Origin: Epiperipatus broadwayi
Taxonomy: Eukaryota > Onychophora > Udeonychophora > Euonychophora > Peripatidae
Reading direction: 5' to 3'
Assembly: GCA_028023455.1 (NCBI GenBank)
Contig: JAQFVV010006199.1
Span: forward strand, 3,932,646 to 3,996,645
DNA length: 64,000 nt
Shown in pieces: positions 23,066 through 35,220 of this stretch. A program made the translations under genes and the position numbers. Below the pieces are notes generated by a model, which saw nothing but the letters and a program-made list of their open reading frames with translations, had not been told where the DNA came from and ran no database searches. How positions within the stretch are numbered: the first letter of the stretch is position 1; each line of letters starts with the position of its first letter.

Positions 23066-24499
23066 GATATTTTATTAATATTGGCATAATTAACTCTGAT
23101 ATTTCTGGTTAAATATATATTTTTATTTTTTTATTATTATTAATCATTTAAATAAGAGAGAGTTGTCTCTCACATATGAATATTGAATTTATGGTTATTA
23201 TGGGCATAAATGATAAAGCTTTTACTTAAATCTTTTGAGTCAATCAATTTTTCTATTTCAAATTCTAGTATTTTCAATAAAGATTGCAATGAGATTCTTT
23301 TTTTTTTTTGCTATTCATTTTCCTTTTGTTGTTACTCCTGAAATTTGTCATATATATATATATATATATATGCGTACATACGCTTATAATATTCGGTAAA
23401 TACGATATCTCATGTTGAATATCTAAAAATGTATTTAACTGTATATCCTTTTTAAGTTATTTTTTTTGTTACTGCTGCACCTCATATAGCAAAAAGGAAA
23501 TAGATACAGTACCTCATGTTGCGTACTATATGGTATCTGAACTAAAGCAACCATATTGACATGTTGAAAAATATGACATTAGTGAAATATTTTATAATGC
23601 AAATATACGTATGCATAGTTCTTTTTATTATTATATTTGCTATCAATAAAAAGGTTTTAAAATTATCAGTAAAAGCGTATGCCTGTATGACCAAAAATCT
23701 CATATCTGTATATCAAATCACACACAGTAAAATTTATTTCTACTGGATAAAAGGAGCTCAGACCACTTCCATTACTTATAAAACATTGTAAATAGCTTTA
23801 GGGATTTATTGTTTTCCTTATTTAAAATTGTATTTTATCTATTTCAATGCATATATGGGTTTGTAATCATTAATTATTTAGTATTTTTTTTTATTATATC
23901 ATCATTAGTATGAAATGGTGGTGGGTATTTGGGATTAAATAAATATTTAATCATAATATTAAACTTGTTTCATTTTCATATTATTATTTATATTGATAAA
24001 AATATGTCATTTCCTTATCAACCACGTACCTATAATAATCTTTTAACTTACCCATTTGAAGACCCTAGATGTAGAGTGACTGAGTTAGCCACAAGGGATA
24101 TCGCTCTACCGGGGTGTTAAATCTTATTCTTATGCTCCGCTGAACATATGGTATTGCACATCCTTCTAGGAGGGTGAAAAAATTTATTTTTGATTCTTTT
24201 CTAGAAGTGGCGTGCAAAGGTCTATTTTGTAAACAGATTTTTCAAAGGTGGGTACTTGCCATTGTTCTAAATATTCAGGCATTCAGGTAAGATATCAACT
24301 AAAGGGTATTTTTAACTGGAATAGTCCTGTCAATCCACTCATTCTATCAATTTAGCTGGAAGTACCAATATACATGAGTACAGACAATCAGCTAAATTGA
24401 TATCCATTTCTTTACCTGTTGAATCTTGGTCACTTCATGCTAAGTGCAAGATTAGGAAAGAATTCCGCAGGGAGTATGGTCCGGTACAGTGTTAAACCA
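23066..24499. other. Spacer with (TA)n; unidentified G+C-richer patch near 24050-24480
   Basis: A (TA)n tract lies at 23350-23372. Around 24060-24180 and 24360-24480 the sequence is less A+T-rich (for example gagttagccacaagggatat and ccgcagggagtatggtccgg), which suggests an old repeat, possibly SINE-like. No intact A/B promoter boxes or partner copies were found in the window. Confidence 0.35.
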
Positions 24500-24985
24500 C
24501 TAAACATCACATGATCACCATCTCTTATGCTAGTAGTTTAACACCAATCCTGCCTAATAGGATAGTGGTGGCTATGGTTGTTAATAAGCCAAAGACCCCA
24601 AAAGATATGGGAGCTGAACTGAGTTCAGACCCATATGACCATATAACCTATTGAGCTTAGATTGAAAATATTATGTTTTCCAATTTCATTCTCATAGTTT
24701 GTAGTTAAGTAGAGATAATAGTTGTCTGCTGGAGGGTTGCATTAGATCCTAAGATCTAGGTGCAGGGCTCTCAGATCCAGGGCTCCTAACTGATGAAGGC
24801 CACAAGCCAGAAACTAGTCTGGGGTTATTGGATGAGTAGGCACTAGATAGGTATTTTATGCACACGCCTTATTGCATCCATTGATTACCCTGGTTGGCAC
24901 AGTGTGGCAATACTGTCTGGAAAGTTTTGACTGTTTAATAACAGTTATGTGCTAGCATAAGAGATGGTGATCATGTGATGTTTAG
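24500..24985. mobile_element. F1 fold-back family, copy C, with matching ends
   Basis: Begins ctaaacatcacatgatcacc and ends with the exact reverse complement (ggtgatcatgtgatgtttag), a terminal inverted repeat of about 34 bp. The spacer includes caatcctgcctaataggata and gagttcagacccatatgac, shared with copy B. The right arm carries gatcctaagatctaggtgca, ccacaagccagaaactagtc and attatgcatcc-type family landmarks. Both outer segments are present, unlike copies A, D and E. No clear target duplication. Confidence 0.85.
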
Positions 24986-25954
24986 TAGTTTTTGTTTTAT
25001 TACTAACAAAATCTGCATACTCTAAAACTTTTCATTATGATAAACTTATTCCTTAATTACTGTCTCTAATATACTATTGTACCGGTCAAAATAGTATTCT
25101 CATTTAACAAGATTCAAATCCTAAGCAAAAATACCTCGAATCTGATCATGCTCGAGATACACAGGTCTGGAGCAATCCTGAATTCTAACCTATTTGCCTA
25201 TTCTTCGAATCTCTGACCCAATGAACACAATTCTGATGACACAGTAAAATTATTTTAAATCCGTGCCAAGAAGCAAAGAGGAAGAGCATAATATCAGACT
25301 GATGATGATGATGGAGGTCGGAGTAGCCCAGGAATTACATTTATTATAGTTATTTATTAATGCTAAGCTCTTAGATAAAGAAAGTAGTTCTAAATATTAA
25401 CTCGAAACTAATAATTCAATGACAAACCAGGATTTACATGAAATAGATATATTTATTAAATATTAAACAAACGCATATATATATTACAAAAGATTTAGGA
25501 AATGTAGGTATATTTCACCAAATAGTTTCATGCTTGGGACAATATTGTTTATCTACAAATTTGTTGTATAAAATCCTCTCTATCACTCATTTAGTAAATA
25601 TAATTTTACAGATACAATTTTATAGTGTTTTATAACTTATACGAAGTTAATAAGCTAATTAAAGAAAACTTTTGCTATGGGGCATTGTGGATGCCAAAAT
25701 TAAATATAAAAGATCATGATAGATTTAACAGTAAATGATTTATTTGATAACGGGCAAAATATATGATTTCAATCTTGTATTTCTTAGGAGAACCATTATT
25801 TATACTTTTATTCGCATTGTTTGACAAAGACGTCTTTTAGAAATAAGAAACAAACAATGTGCTTCATTTATGAGAGTAAGTTATGCAATCATTAATATAA
25901 ATTAGATTTACATCTATGGGAATCGATAATGGTTTTTAAAAGAAAACAGCTTAA
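24986..25954. other. No gene recognised
   Basis: A G+C-richer patch at about 25080-25330, containing gatgatgatgatggaggtcg, lies within A+T-rich sequence. No frame or repeat partner is recognised. Confidence 0.35.
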
Positions 25955-26377
25955 ATCAATGAACTAAATGTATTTTTACGAAATAAATCATTATCTTTAA
26001 CACATCATTGTGACTTATTAAGATTAGATGGACGGATGCTCAAATTAAAGAGCAGCGTAATGGTACTAGCATACAATAATGAAATAAGGCCTCATGGTGA
26101 TTGTGGATATTTTATCATTTTAAAAGAATATTTGAAACGAACTGAGATTGGATATTTCCGCACATTCTGGCAGAGCAATATCAAAGGAGAGGCTGAGTTT
26201 GAGAGCTCAGATCTGGATATGCTATCATTCGCAGCACATAAACCTCATAAACTTTACATTCCACAGGGAGTATTATTCTTGATTATGAACGATTTTGAAA
26301 AGTAGGATGGGAGCTTCTGGCTCGAAATCCCCAATAACAAAGCATTCAAGAAATGGAAAGATAAAATATCAGAATAA
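25955..26377 (+). pseudogene. Unidentified coding-like ORF crossed by one TAG
   Basis: Open from just after a TAA at 25952. An ATG at 26036 gives 89 codons to a TAG at 26303-26305; the same frame continues 23 codons (DGSFWLEIPNNKAFKKWKDK) to TAA at 26375-26377. Composition and residue mix (HGDCGYFIILKEYLKRTEIG, FESSDLDMLSF, LYIPQGVLFLIMNDFEK) look like real protein, with balanced charged, aromatic and Gly residues in contrast to chance frames nearby. I do not recognise the family. A possible acceptor AG lies at 26021-26022. Most likely a decayed exon or retrocopy with a nonsense mutation. Confidence 0.42.
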
Positions 26378-26828
26378 AAGAAAATGTATGCCAGCAACGT
26401 TTATTGGACATCAATATGATTTTTATAATATAATTTTCGAATAATATTATTTTAAAGTTTGGAAACAGTCTAACCTCTTGTGCAATAACCTGTTTTCAAT
26501 TCTGAGTCATTTAACTAATCATAATGAATAATAACACTTCTATTTATAATATTATTAAACTAGCAAAATTTATATTTAAAATCAATTCCCATATACGTAT
26601 TAACTAAAGAATTAGCCCTCTGGGCAATGGTAAGAAAAGGTAGAATTTTATATTAGATGTCGCAATCTTTTATAAAGGCAACTATACAACAAAATAAAAT
26701 AAGCATCCACAACAAAATATACAACCAACCTAGCAAATGATTTCTATTTTAAATAAACAAATGAATATAATTTTATTAATGAATTTAATTAAAGTCATGA
26801 GATTGATTGATACCAACATATTAGAGAA

Positions 26829-26863
<35 letters not shown>

Positions 26864-27108
26864 GCAAAATAAGTATACATTTAATTGAGACGCATAAAGT
26901 TATATAAACATAAATTAAGCATGAAAGCAAACGTATATTTAGAATTACATAAGTATTAATAAAGGATTATAGAGAGAGAGTTTACGAGAAAAACTAGCAA
27001 AATATCATAAATGGATCTATGAATTAATTTAGCTACAAATTATAAATTACCCGTGAATGTTTGTATTAAGGCAGCTCTAAATTACGTGATATTACCTAAT
27101 ATATCAGC
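26378..27108. other. A+T-rich spacer with (TA)n
   Basis: (TA)n at 26832-26861. No coding sequence recognised. Confidence 0.5.
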
Positions 27109-27131
27109 ATAGCAGCAGGCAGGCAGGCAGG
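27109..27131. repeat. (GGCA)n microsatellite
   Basis: Four to five tandem GGCA units. It opens a roughly 300-bp patch (27109-27420) of more balanced composition holding repeated aagtaactaact-type phrases. That patch may be part of an unidentified repeat, such as a solo LTR; no second copy is present to test this. Confidence 0.8.
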
Positions 27132-30100
27132 TTGGCAAATCTACATCATCTCTTATGGCCGGGAAGATGGAGTTTTATGGCTGGTAGACAGTCCTCCAAG
27201 AGGAAAAAGAAAGGTGGATGGCTTCACTACTCACACTCCATGGCACTAAACTTCTCTTGACTTCTTAAATGATGATCTGGCAACACTTTTTGAATCAGGA
27301 ATGTAAAAGTAACCGACTGATCAAGCAAAAGTAACTAACTGATTTATCAAGTAACTAACTTATCGAGTGAAAATCACCGAGTGACTTTAAAAGGTCTTAT
27401 GGGCTCTTTTTATACACTATCTCTATAATCCCCTTACAAAAGAACATTTAATTAACAACATGTTTTTATACAGATAAGGCTCGAAATACCATTTTTAGCT
27501 ATTTTATATCATTCAACAACAACTGATAAATGATTTGTTTTCCATCTTAATTGCAATTGACAATTTTAATTAAAGGCAACAAGCTGAATTTAAACAAAGA
27601 TTATTTTAGCATTTCGAGCCTCCCCCATTCTTCTTTGTTGTCACATTAAATAGTTTAAATCAAAATACATATAGATATAACAAAAAATTTACAATTATAT
27701 AAAGAAAATGTTTAGTTGTCAGCAATGCATCACGCACACTACTGTTTTATTTTTACTAAACAAAATTAAGTTTACCAATCTTTCTACTGATTTGGCATAC
27801 AGTGTGTGGGTGAATAGCATATATTTATAGCAAGGTCTGAATTGCGGACCCCTAGGAGGTTAGTATAGATGGTGAAACATGAAGCATCAATGATGATTAG
27901 ACCTCGATTACTTCACTATTTACTTCTATATGTGTTTTGTTATTAATTTGATATGTAATCACATTGATTACCGAATGTTAATGAAATCTAATATTTTTAG
28001 TGTAAATAAACTTATATTTCAAAAACAAAATGTCAATCAAAGATAGCTCTCACAAGTTAACTAAGAATTTTTCATTTTTTAATCCATTCAAACTAGCAAA
28101 GTGGTTACTTTCAACTTTATTGATACTGCTCATTTTTTCTTAGGGTTTCCATTCAATCCCTCCCCCACCCAAGACATATGTCTCTATTATTTCAACAGAC
28201 CCTTCTACAACATTAAATCATTAATTGCTTCTCTCTCTTATTTGTACTTCTTCATACATGTAAAAATATTTATTTCCAGTGACTCAACTAATATCTTTTC
28301 TAACAATAATCTAGCCAGCTATGTTGAAACCTCTTAATTCTCTCAATCACATCTGCAATATAACTTCTTTTATTACTCCAATATTTTACTTTGGATCATT
28401 TCTTGTTAATCCAAATACTTTGCTGTTTGGTTTGCAATGTTTTATTGGAATTTCTTAGATTCTCTCTATGTGTGTGTGTGCGCGCGCTAATATATACTTA
28501 CATCAAATTGGAAAAAAAAAATCAGCAATCATTTGTTGGAAAATGTAAAAGCATCTGCCACACAGAAGTTGTTGACTGAAAACAGGAGTGCTAAGATTTT
28601 TCAAGTTTAACTGTTAGTTATTTGTTATTTAAAAAAGGATTGGAACGTCTATTCTGTATATTATATTGTTAAACTTTGTGAAATAAGAAAAAAAAGATGC
28701 ATAAACAATTGAATTGAAAAAGCAACAATTGTATTATTTAAAAACACAAATATTGGCAATATAAATGAATCAGGATTTATTATAAATATATATATAAAAC
28801 AGAATGAATAGCCAGATTTTTAATTTAATCTATTAAAAGATATCAAAAGCAGATAATTGCAGTTTGTGCCAATAAATTTTTATGAGGCGCTCGTAGAAAA
28901 ATAAAAGTGCAGTGATTGAATTTGAATACGAAGATAAAAATGAATTGAGGAGAAGCATATAAACATAAACTATATGATTTTTTTTATTTTTGAGAAAATT
29001 TTTTAACATGAAATAGAATGAATTTGAGAAGAAAAGCTTTGCAACAGAAGTATTAGAATAAACACAGACCATTTAACAATAAAACCATAATAGTTTAAAA
29101 TAATGATGACTCAAAAATAAGCTATTAAAAATTATGTGCTTTTATTAATTAAGGAACAAAAAAACGAAAACAGAAGAGAAAAGACAAAGGAAACGAATAT
29201 CAAATTTAAATTTGGATAAAAAAAACTTTTTTTTTTTCAATAGATTTTAAAATGATTGTCGTACTTGAATGTGATTTACTTATTAAATGTTGAAATTTCC
29301 CATAACACTTTTAATTATATGTTCTATTCAAAATCGATTTGCTAGAAATTAATAATTAATACTGAGATGCAAATCTACCTTCAGGATATTAAACGAGTCA
29401 GATTAAAACATTAATTAAACTAACTGAATCACAAAAATATTTACGTAAGTAATTATTTTCTATTTAAAATTGTCTTTATTGTTGTCTTAAGATTTATATA
29501 ATAGAAACCAAAAGGGAAATAATTGAAAAAAAAAACTGGTCATTGTATAAGAAACTTGGAAATGTTATTAGCAGTATTGTGAAAGAGTACGTTATGGATA
29601 CTGCCTAGTATAATTAATTATTTAACAAAATCTGAAAGAAAATAAATCGCTTTCAATAATTGCGGGTTTTTAACTGGAGAAATGTTAAAAATTTTCATCA
29701 CGTGTCTTGATTTTTCATACGTATTTACTGAAAACTTTCATGTTTTAAGAGCAGTTGCTTAAATGTTTTATTTTTTTATTTTTAACCTGCTATTGTTATT
29801 TATTATCCAATTTTACCATCTGTTATTAAAGCAACAGCTGTTTGCCAACATTAATTTCCCCTCTAGTGTTAAGCGCTGGAATTATTAGGAATGTGGGGAT
29901 ACTTGGAATTAACTTCTGAAATACTATATTTTCACATGGCATTATTAAACAGCTCAATCTAGGATATTCATTTTGGCTATCAAGTTTTTATTTTTCAGAT
30001 TACATTTTTATCTGTTCTATTTTAATAATCTGCTTTGAATAAATCGCTCTTTGTCTCATCATTCCGTAAGTTTCTGCGATTGCAATTTTTTTTTATTTTT

Positions 30101-30777
30101 TTGTTTTTTAATGTTTATTTATTTTGATGTTTTGTTTTTTAATGTATTGTTTTTAATCTAGCTAAACATTAATATATGTTGTAATTAAGCATAGATTATG
30201 GATATATATACAGAATCGTCATATTGTTTTCAAAAAAAGGAAATATGAGTAATAATATGGTCAGTTTAATAGATTTATATGTAGTATAGCATTATCCCTA
30301 GGTCATGTTTCATTACTAGTTTACATTCAATTTAAATGTATCTACTACATATAAATATCATAGCCGTTTAATGTCTTTAATGTTAACATGGATAGTATTT
30401 TGTATATATAATTCTATATAAACTGGCTAAATCATTTGACTATACTAATCATATGAAGACGGGTAGTTTTTTAAAAAAGTATGTTGGGGAAAGGGTATTC
30501 TCTGTTGAACATGTCTTCTTTTATCAAGCTCCTGATTAAGATTATAAAAATCATGATAAGGTGTCTATTGTTCCTCTTAGCTTTACTTGAAAGCTCATTA
30601 AATATAACTACTTCACAATACCAAACATCTTATGTTCTGTGAATTTATTCTTTAAATATTCATTTTGAAACCAACTTATAATGGTTACTATATGAGGTTA
30701 TAACTTGTTGCACCATAAACAAATCTAGTATTAGTAAAAAAATGTTAGAAATTCTAGCGCAAGAAAAAAAAAACATA
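27132..30777. other. 3.6 kb without recognised gene
   Basis: Includes the balanced-composition patch just mentioned, a short (TG)n(CG)n run at 28469-28487, and otherwise A+T-rich unique sequence. Frames of 60-80 codons near 28101, 28391, 28833 and 30660 have chance-like composition and are not called as genes. Confidence 0.5.
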
Positions 30778-30905
30778 TGGTAATTAATAAATATACTCAC
30801 AGAAAAGGTAGTTTTTTTTCTTCTTCTAATATTTAGCTTTGTTATTGCCAAGCTAAATATTTTTAAAAAACTACCTTTTTCTGTGAGTATATTCATTAAT
30901 TACCA
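30778..30905. mobile_element. 128-bp hairpin element
   Basis: Nearly perfect palindrome. The left arm tggtaattaataaatatact continuing through cacagaaaaggtag and atatttagctt is complemented by 30849-30905, with a loop of about 10 bases (tgttattgcc). The main mismatch is a TTC-rich patch in the left arm. Likely a very short MITE; superfamily unknown. Confidence 0.85.
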
Positions 30906-31103
30906 AATATTATTGTTGGCTTAGAAAAGAAGAAAATTAGTAATAGTTGAATTGTAAAAAAATAATAAAAAATAAACATTTTATTTTAAAAATATTTAAA
31001 CTACTTCTTAAATAACACTGATATTGTTTAATTAATATAAAATTTTCCTTTATCTTAGGAATTTGATTTAGCTATAGTATTTTTTTAAAACAACAATAAC
31101 AAC
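30906..31103. other. Short A+T-rich spacer
   Basis: Nothing recognised. Confidence 0.4.
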
Positions 31104-31117
31104 AACTAATTATTTAT
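31104..31117. repeat. F1 copy D target duplication, left
   Basis: aactaattatttat, repeated exactly at 31488-31501. Confidence 0.88.
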
Positions 31118-31487
31118 GCCAATAAACATCACATGATCACCATTTCTTATGCTTGCTTATAACTGTTGTTAAAATAGGCTAAAACTCACTATGCAGATGG
31201 CCACACACAGTAATCTAGAATAATCAAAGGGTGCCAGAAGGCTTGTGCATAAAATCCCCATCTAGTGCCTATTCATCCAATATCCCCAGACTAGTTTCTG
31301 GCTTGTGGCCTTTGTCAGTGAGGAACCTTGGATCTGAGAGCACTGCAATCAATGGATGCCAGAAGGCTTGTGCACAAAATCCTCATCTAGTGCATAGATG
31401 GGGATTTTATGCGCAAGCCTTCTGGAATCCATTGATTACTCTAGCTTGCTGTGTGTGGCAATGCTATAGTGAGTTTTTGCCTGTTTT
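31118..31487 (+). mobile_element. F1 fold-back element, copy D
   Basis: Begins gccaataaacatcacatgat, exactly the left-end sequence of copy A, and ends gagtttttgcctgtttt, the same type of right end. The arm repeats ccagaaggcttgtg three times, with an internal rearrangement at about 31345-31400 where part of the left arm is repeated before the inverted arm. Bounded by an exact 14-bp target duplication. A 90-codon frame across it reflects repeat sequence, not a gene. Confidence 0.9.
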
Positions 31488-31501
31488 AACTAATTATTTA
31501 T
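31488..31501. repeat. F1 copy D target duplication, right
   Basis: aactaattatttat, matching 31104-31117. Confidence 0.88.
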
Positions 31502-32764
31502 AAACTTACCAAAGGCATATGTAAACATCAACCAGTTCACTAATGACATTATTAAGTTTTAATTCTGAAAATGTATTCATAGAATGGACAGCCATTAATT
31601 ACATAATTTATGATTTGTACTGGATCAAAATTACATAAACCAAAGATTATTAAATTCCATATCTGAAACAAAAGAACATGGATACTGTAATAATTTTGAC
31701 TTTATTGACAAGATTCCAATAATATTTAGGAATATCAAATATTGTTGACTTTGTTGTTAGATCTGAAAAAAAAATTGTTTCACTCCCAATTTGAAAGCCA
31801 ATTTTTATATTATAATTTTTTGATTGTTGAAGAGCTTCTTTACAACCAGTAAGAAGATTTTGTTTGAGATATGTTTTAGATACAATTTTTTTTATTTAAT
31901 GGTAAATATTATTGTGAGACAATATGTCATTTGATATCTAATGAAGAAATATATGAAAGGATGAGAAATCATTGCAGGAGACTAATAATATTTCATAAAA
32001 TAATAATTAGTTACATATTTACAAATTTACTAGAAACACTTTTTATCCAATAGAGCATAATATTTAGCAGGAGTAAAATATATTTATAACTAAAGAAATA
32101 TGTCTTCTAATAAACTTTCCAATAAGATTTTTTTAAGAAATTATTTTAGATCTAATATTTGATGAAAAAATAACTTAGGTTATGATTAACTTTAATTTTC
32201 AAGATATGCCCTGTTGTTTAGATGGAAAATGTTTTTCTAATGTTGTAAATACAAAGAATTAAAAATAAAATGAAGTTGGTTTTATATAGATATGTATGTA
32301 AAAGATCTTTGAAGTTGTATTTGAGAAAAGAAATGTTTCAGAGTATAACTTTATATTCTGCATTGAAATGAAATAACTAGAAAAAAGAAAGTAGAAAGGG
32401 TGATTTTTTCAGATGTTGGGTTGAGAAAAATTAAAAAAATAAATTATTTGATAAGGTTAAGTTAAAAAGTAAGTTTTTTTTATGTTAAAAACATTAGATT
32501 TTAAAATTTATAGGTGTTTTTTTTTTTTTTTAGAATTTTAACAAAATATTTTAGTTGTCTTACTACTTTTTGATGAGCAAACTATTGAGATTATGATTGC
32601 AAAAGTTGAATTATTATTTGAATTTAAATCAGTAAATTGGTTCAATAGCAGAATTAAAAGACATAATAGAGCTATTATTTCAATAATTAGCTATGTAAAA
32701 ATATTACAGATACTTACCTTGTTTAGTTTTAATTATAAATTTATTAAACACACCTTGATTACGT
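31502..32764. other. No gene recognised
   Basis: A+T-rich, Lys/Ile/Asn-biased frames only. Nothing identifiable. Confidence 0.45.
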
Positions 32765-33260
32765 AAGTAATATTTACTGAGGCTATAACCTCGACAATAT
32801 GTGTATAAAATGCGATAGTAATGATCTCTACAGGTGTTTTAACCACAAGCTTATGCTATGGAAGAAAAGAGGGGAATCTTCTTTACTTCAACATACTTTC
32901 TATTTAAATAGGTGAAGCTGAAGCGGTTAGATCTGTGAGCATGAAGCTATTCAATACTTCACTGATTAAGTCCACATTTCTTATTACACATTAATACTCA
33001 TGAAATCTTTCGATTTACAATGAGTCAATGGAAAGATTTTATAGTTAGAAATCTATTACAGTGAAGTATTGAATAGCTTCACGCTCGCAGATCTAACCGC
33101 TTCAGCTTCACCTATTTAAATAGAAAGTAGGTTGAAGTAAAGAAGGTTCCCCTCTTTTTTTTTCCATAGCATAAGCTTGTGGTTAAAACACCTGTAGAGG
33201 TCCCTACTATCACATTTTATACGCATATTGTCGAGATTATAGCCTCAGTAAATATTACTT
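32765..33260. mobile_element. 496-bp fold-back element
   Basis: Arms of about 200 bp. The left arm runs from aagtaatatttactgaggct through tacaggtgttttaaccacaa, gcttatgctatgg and gtgaagctgaagcggttaga to cttcactg. The right arm repeats all of these inverted and ends cagtaaatattactt. The loop is about 80 bases. Arms differ at only a few positions. No coding capacity and no clear target duplication. Unrelated in sequence to F1 and F2. Confidence 0.9.
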
Positions 33261-34433
33261 GTTTAGGTTTGTAATTTTTATATTTAATAACGTTACTATT
33301 TATTTGAACACCCACCAAATGTCTTTAACATCTTGAAGAGAAAAAAAAATAGTACAAATTTTATTGTTCATATTATAAGGAAGGAACAAACCTCCAGTCA
33401 TGCACATTTACAAATATATATGCATTCAGTGAGCATTGGTTTGAAAAACATGTATATTTATAAATTGTCCCTCCACATAACAAAATCTAGAATACAGGCA
33501 AAATACACTAAAGCTGATCAAATCTGGATGCTGGGATCCAGAATCCAGCCAACATTCAATCCTTTCACCTCTGCTCAATGATCTAATATCCTATGGATGA
33601 CATTTTCCCAAGTTACACAGACATTTAAATTAACATTGGCCCAGCAGTCACACAAGCTGGAACAAGAGACTCATAAATTAACTAACTTAACACTGATTTG
33701 GTCAGATATACACACATATGACTAAGTGAACTGTTAATGTACACACATATGACTAAGTGAGCCATTAATATACCAATGACTAATTATGAAATCTAATAGA
33801 ATGGTCTTCTCATGCATATTGTACACATAAATATAAAGTTGGATAAAAATGAATTCACAGACAATAAAGATATGAAAATGAGTTATATTTTAAATAATAT
33901 TAATTTAATAAAAATAATAAAATATAGTAAAACTAAAATATACAAAATCATATAATTGGAACATGAAAGATTATGCTCGCAGGCATTACATAACTAATGA
34001 GATTAATATTACATGCTATCTCATTATCAGTGTTCAATGAAATGTAGTGCAGTATTTAAGTTTATGCCTATATTAATATGCCAAATTTCTAGCTGCTCTG
34101 TAGTCCACTAAATCATATGGAACTTAATAGCCAAAATTATAAACTTAATAGTGCTCCTATGGCATCTATTTATGTATCAAGTTAAGTTGAGCACATAATC
34201 AGACTCAGAGATATGCAGATTAGTGTGTTAACCTAGATTAGGATATACACTGATGCTGGATAAGCATTTAATATAAAGGGAGAGAGAACTGGTTTATTAT
34301 AGGTTTACCTAAATACTCTATGGCGCATATTAAAATATTAATAAAACTAATACTAAACAACTTACTATGAATAAGATCATTAGTAGTTCAGGGAGTCAGA
34401 TAAGTATTAATTATGAAAATCTGGACCTGTGTG
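33261..34433. other. A+T-rich spacer with a 31-bp tandem repeat
   Basis: acacacatatgactaagtga and the following 11 bases recur in tandem at 33710-33740 and 33741-33771. Nothing else recognised. Confidence 0.5.
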
Positions 34434-34595
34434 TTCCAGTTCTAAAAGAGTTTGCTTTATCCAAACTAAGTGGACAAGTGTGACCTCTGCCAGCAACTCA
34501 TCAAAACCTATGTCTTCCAGTTCTAAAAGAGTTTGCTTTATCCAAACTATGTGGACAAGTGTGATCTCTGTCAGCAACTCATCAAGAATCATGAA
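34434..34595. repeat. 81-bp tandem duplication, open on both strands
   Basis: The unit starts ttccagttctaaaagagttt at 34434 and again at 34515; the copies differ at only a few sites. Because 81 is a multiple of 3, both strands keep open frames across it (plus 34429-34617, minus 34592-34407). The minus strand yields a 27-residue repeat with LVWIKQTLLELE and DELLAEVTLVH. Outside the repeat neither frame extends, so I treat it as a minisatellite fragment rather than a gene. Confidence 0.8.
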
Positions 34596-35090
34596 GCAAG
34601 CAGTTAATTTAACATAACATATTTAGTAAGGACACATTTGCAGCTATCTTAGCATACCTTAAAATTAGATAGCATCTATTTGCATATCTACACAACCCAG
34701 TTCTCAAGTTTAGTATTTCAAATAATACTATTTAGAGACTAAATTAATTAGTAACCTAGTTTACGATTATCACCTGCATCTCAACATATTTAAATCTAAG
34801 AAGAACAAAGCATATTTGAGGGGTAATTACAGATACAACATTAGAAATATGCTTTGAGAATATCTCTGTGGCTAGTTCCTATGATGTACAAGTTACATAT
34901 ATAAATAGTTATAATTTACAACTAGAGTTAAGCAAACTACAATTTTAACTAGAGCACTAGTGATTATTATAATATTAATACCCAAAATTAATCAGTAAAA
35001 AATAACATGATCTCAAAACAACAAGTGAAAAAGTAATAATTCAATTATTTAATATTTATTATAGCAAAGATTTGAAATTATCTTCACAGA
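34596..35090. other. No gene recognised
   Basis: A+T-rich spacer. Confidence 0.4.
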
Positions 35091-35220
35091 GTGATAAGCT
35101 AAAATTATACTTTTAAATACTTGTGGTTTCAAATTATTTGGCATATTGAATATGTGTGATAAGCTAAAATTATACTTTTAAATACTTGAGGTTTCGAGTT
35201 ATTTGGCATATTAAATACAT
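35091..35220. repeat. 65-bp tandem duplication
   Basis: gtgataagctaaaattatac continuing to the gcatatt region, present at 35091-35155 and 35156-35220 with few differences. Confidence 0.88.

Noticed and set aside
24060-24180. Possible SINE or tRNA gene in a G+C-richer patch
   Set aside because: No A/B box pair or cloverleaf could be formed by eye and no related copy exists in the window.
26832-26861. Regularly spaced repeats as a possible CRISPR array
   Set aside because: All regular arrays in the window are microsatellites or tandem duplications without unique spacers, in a eukaryotic context.
31231-31503. 90-codon frame as a gene
   Set aside because: It lies wholly within F1 copy D and consists of repeated arm sequence.
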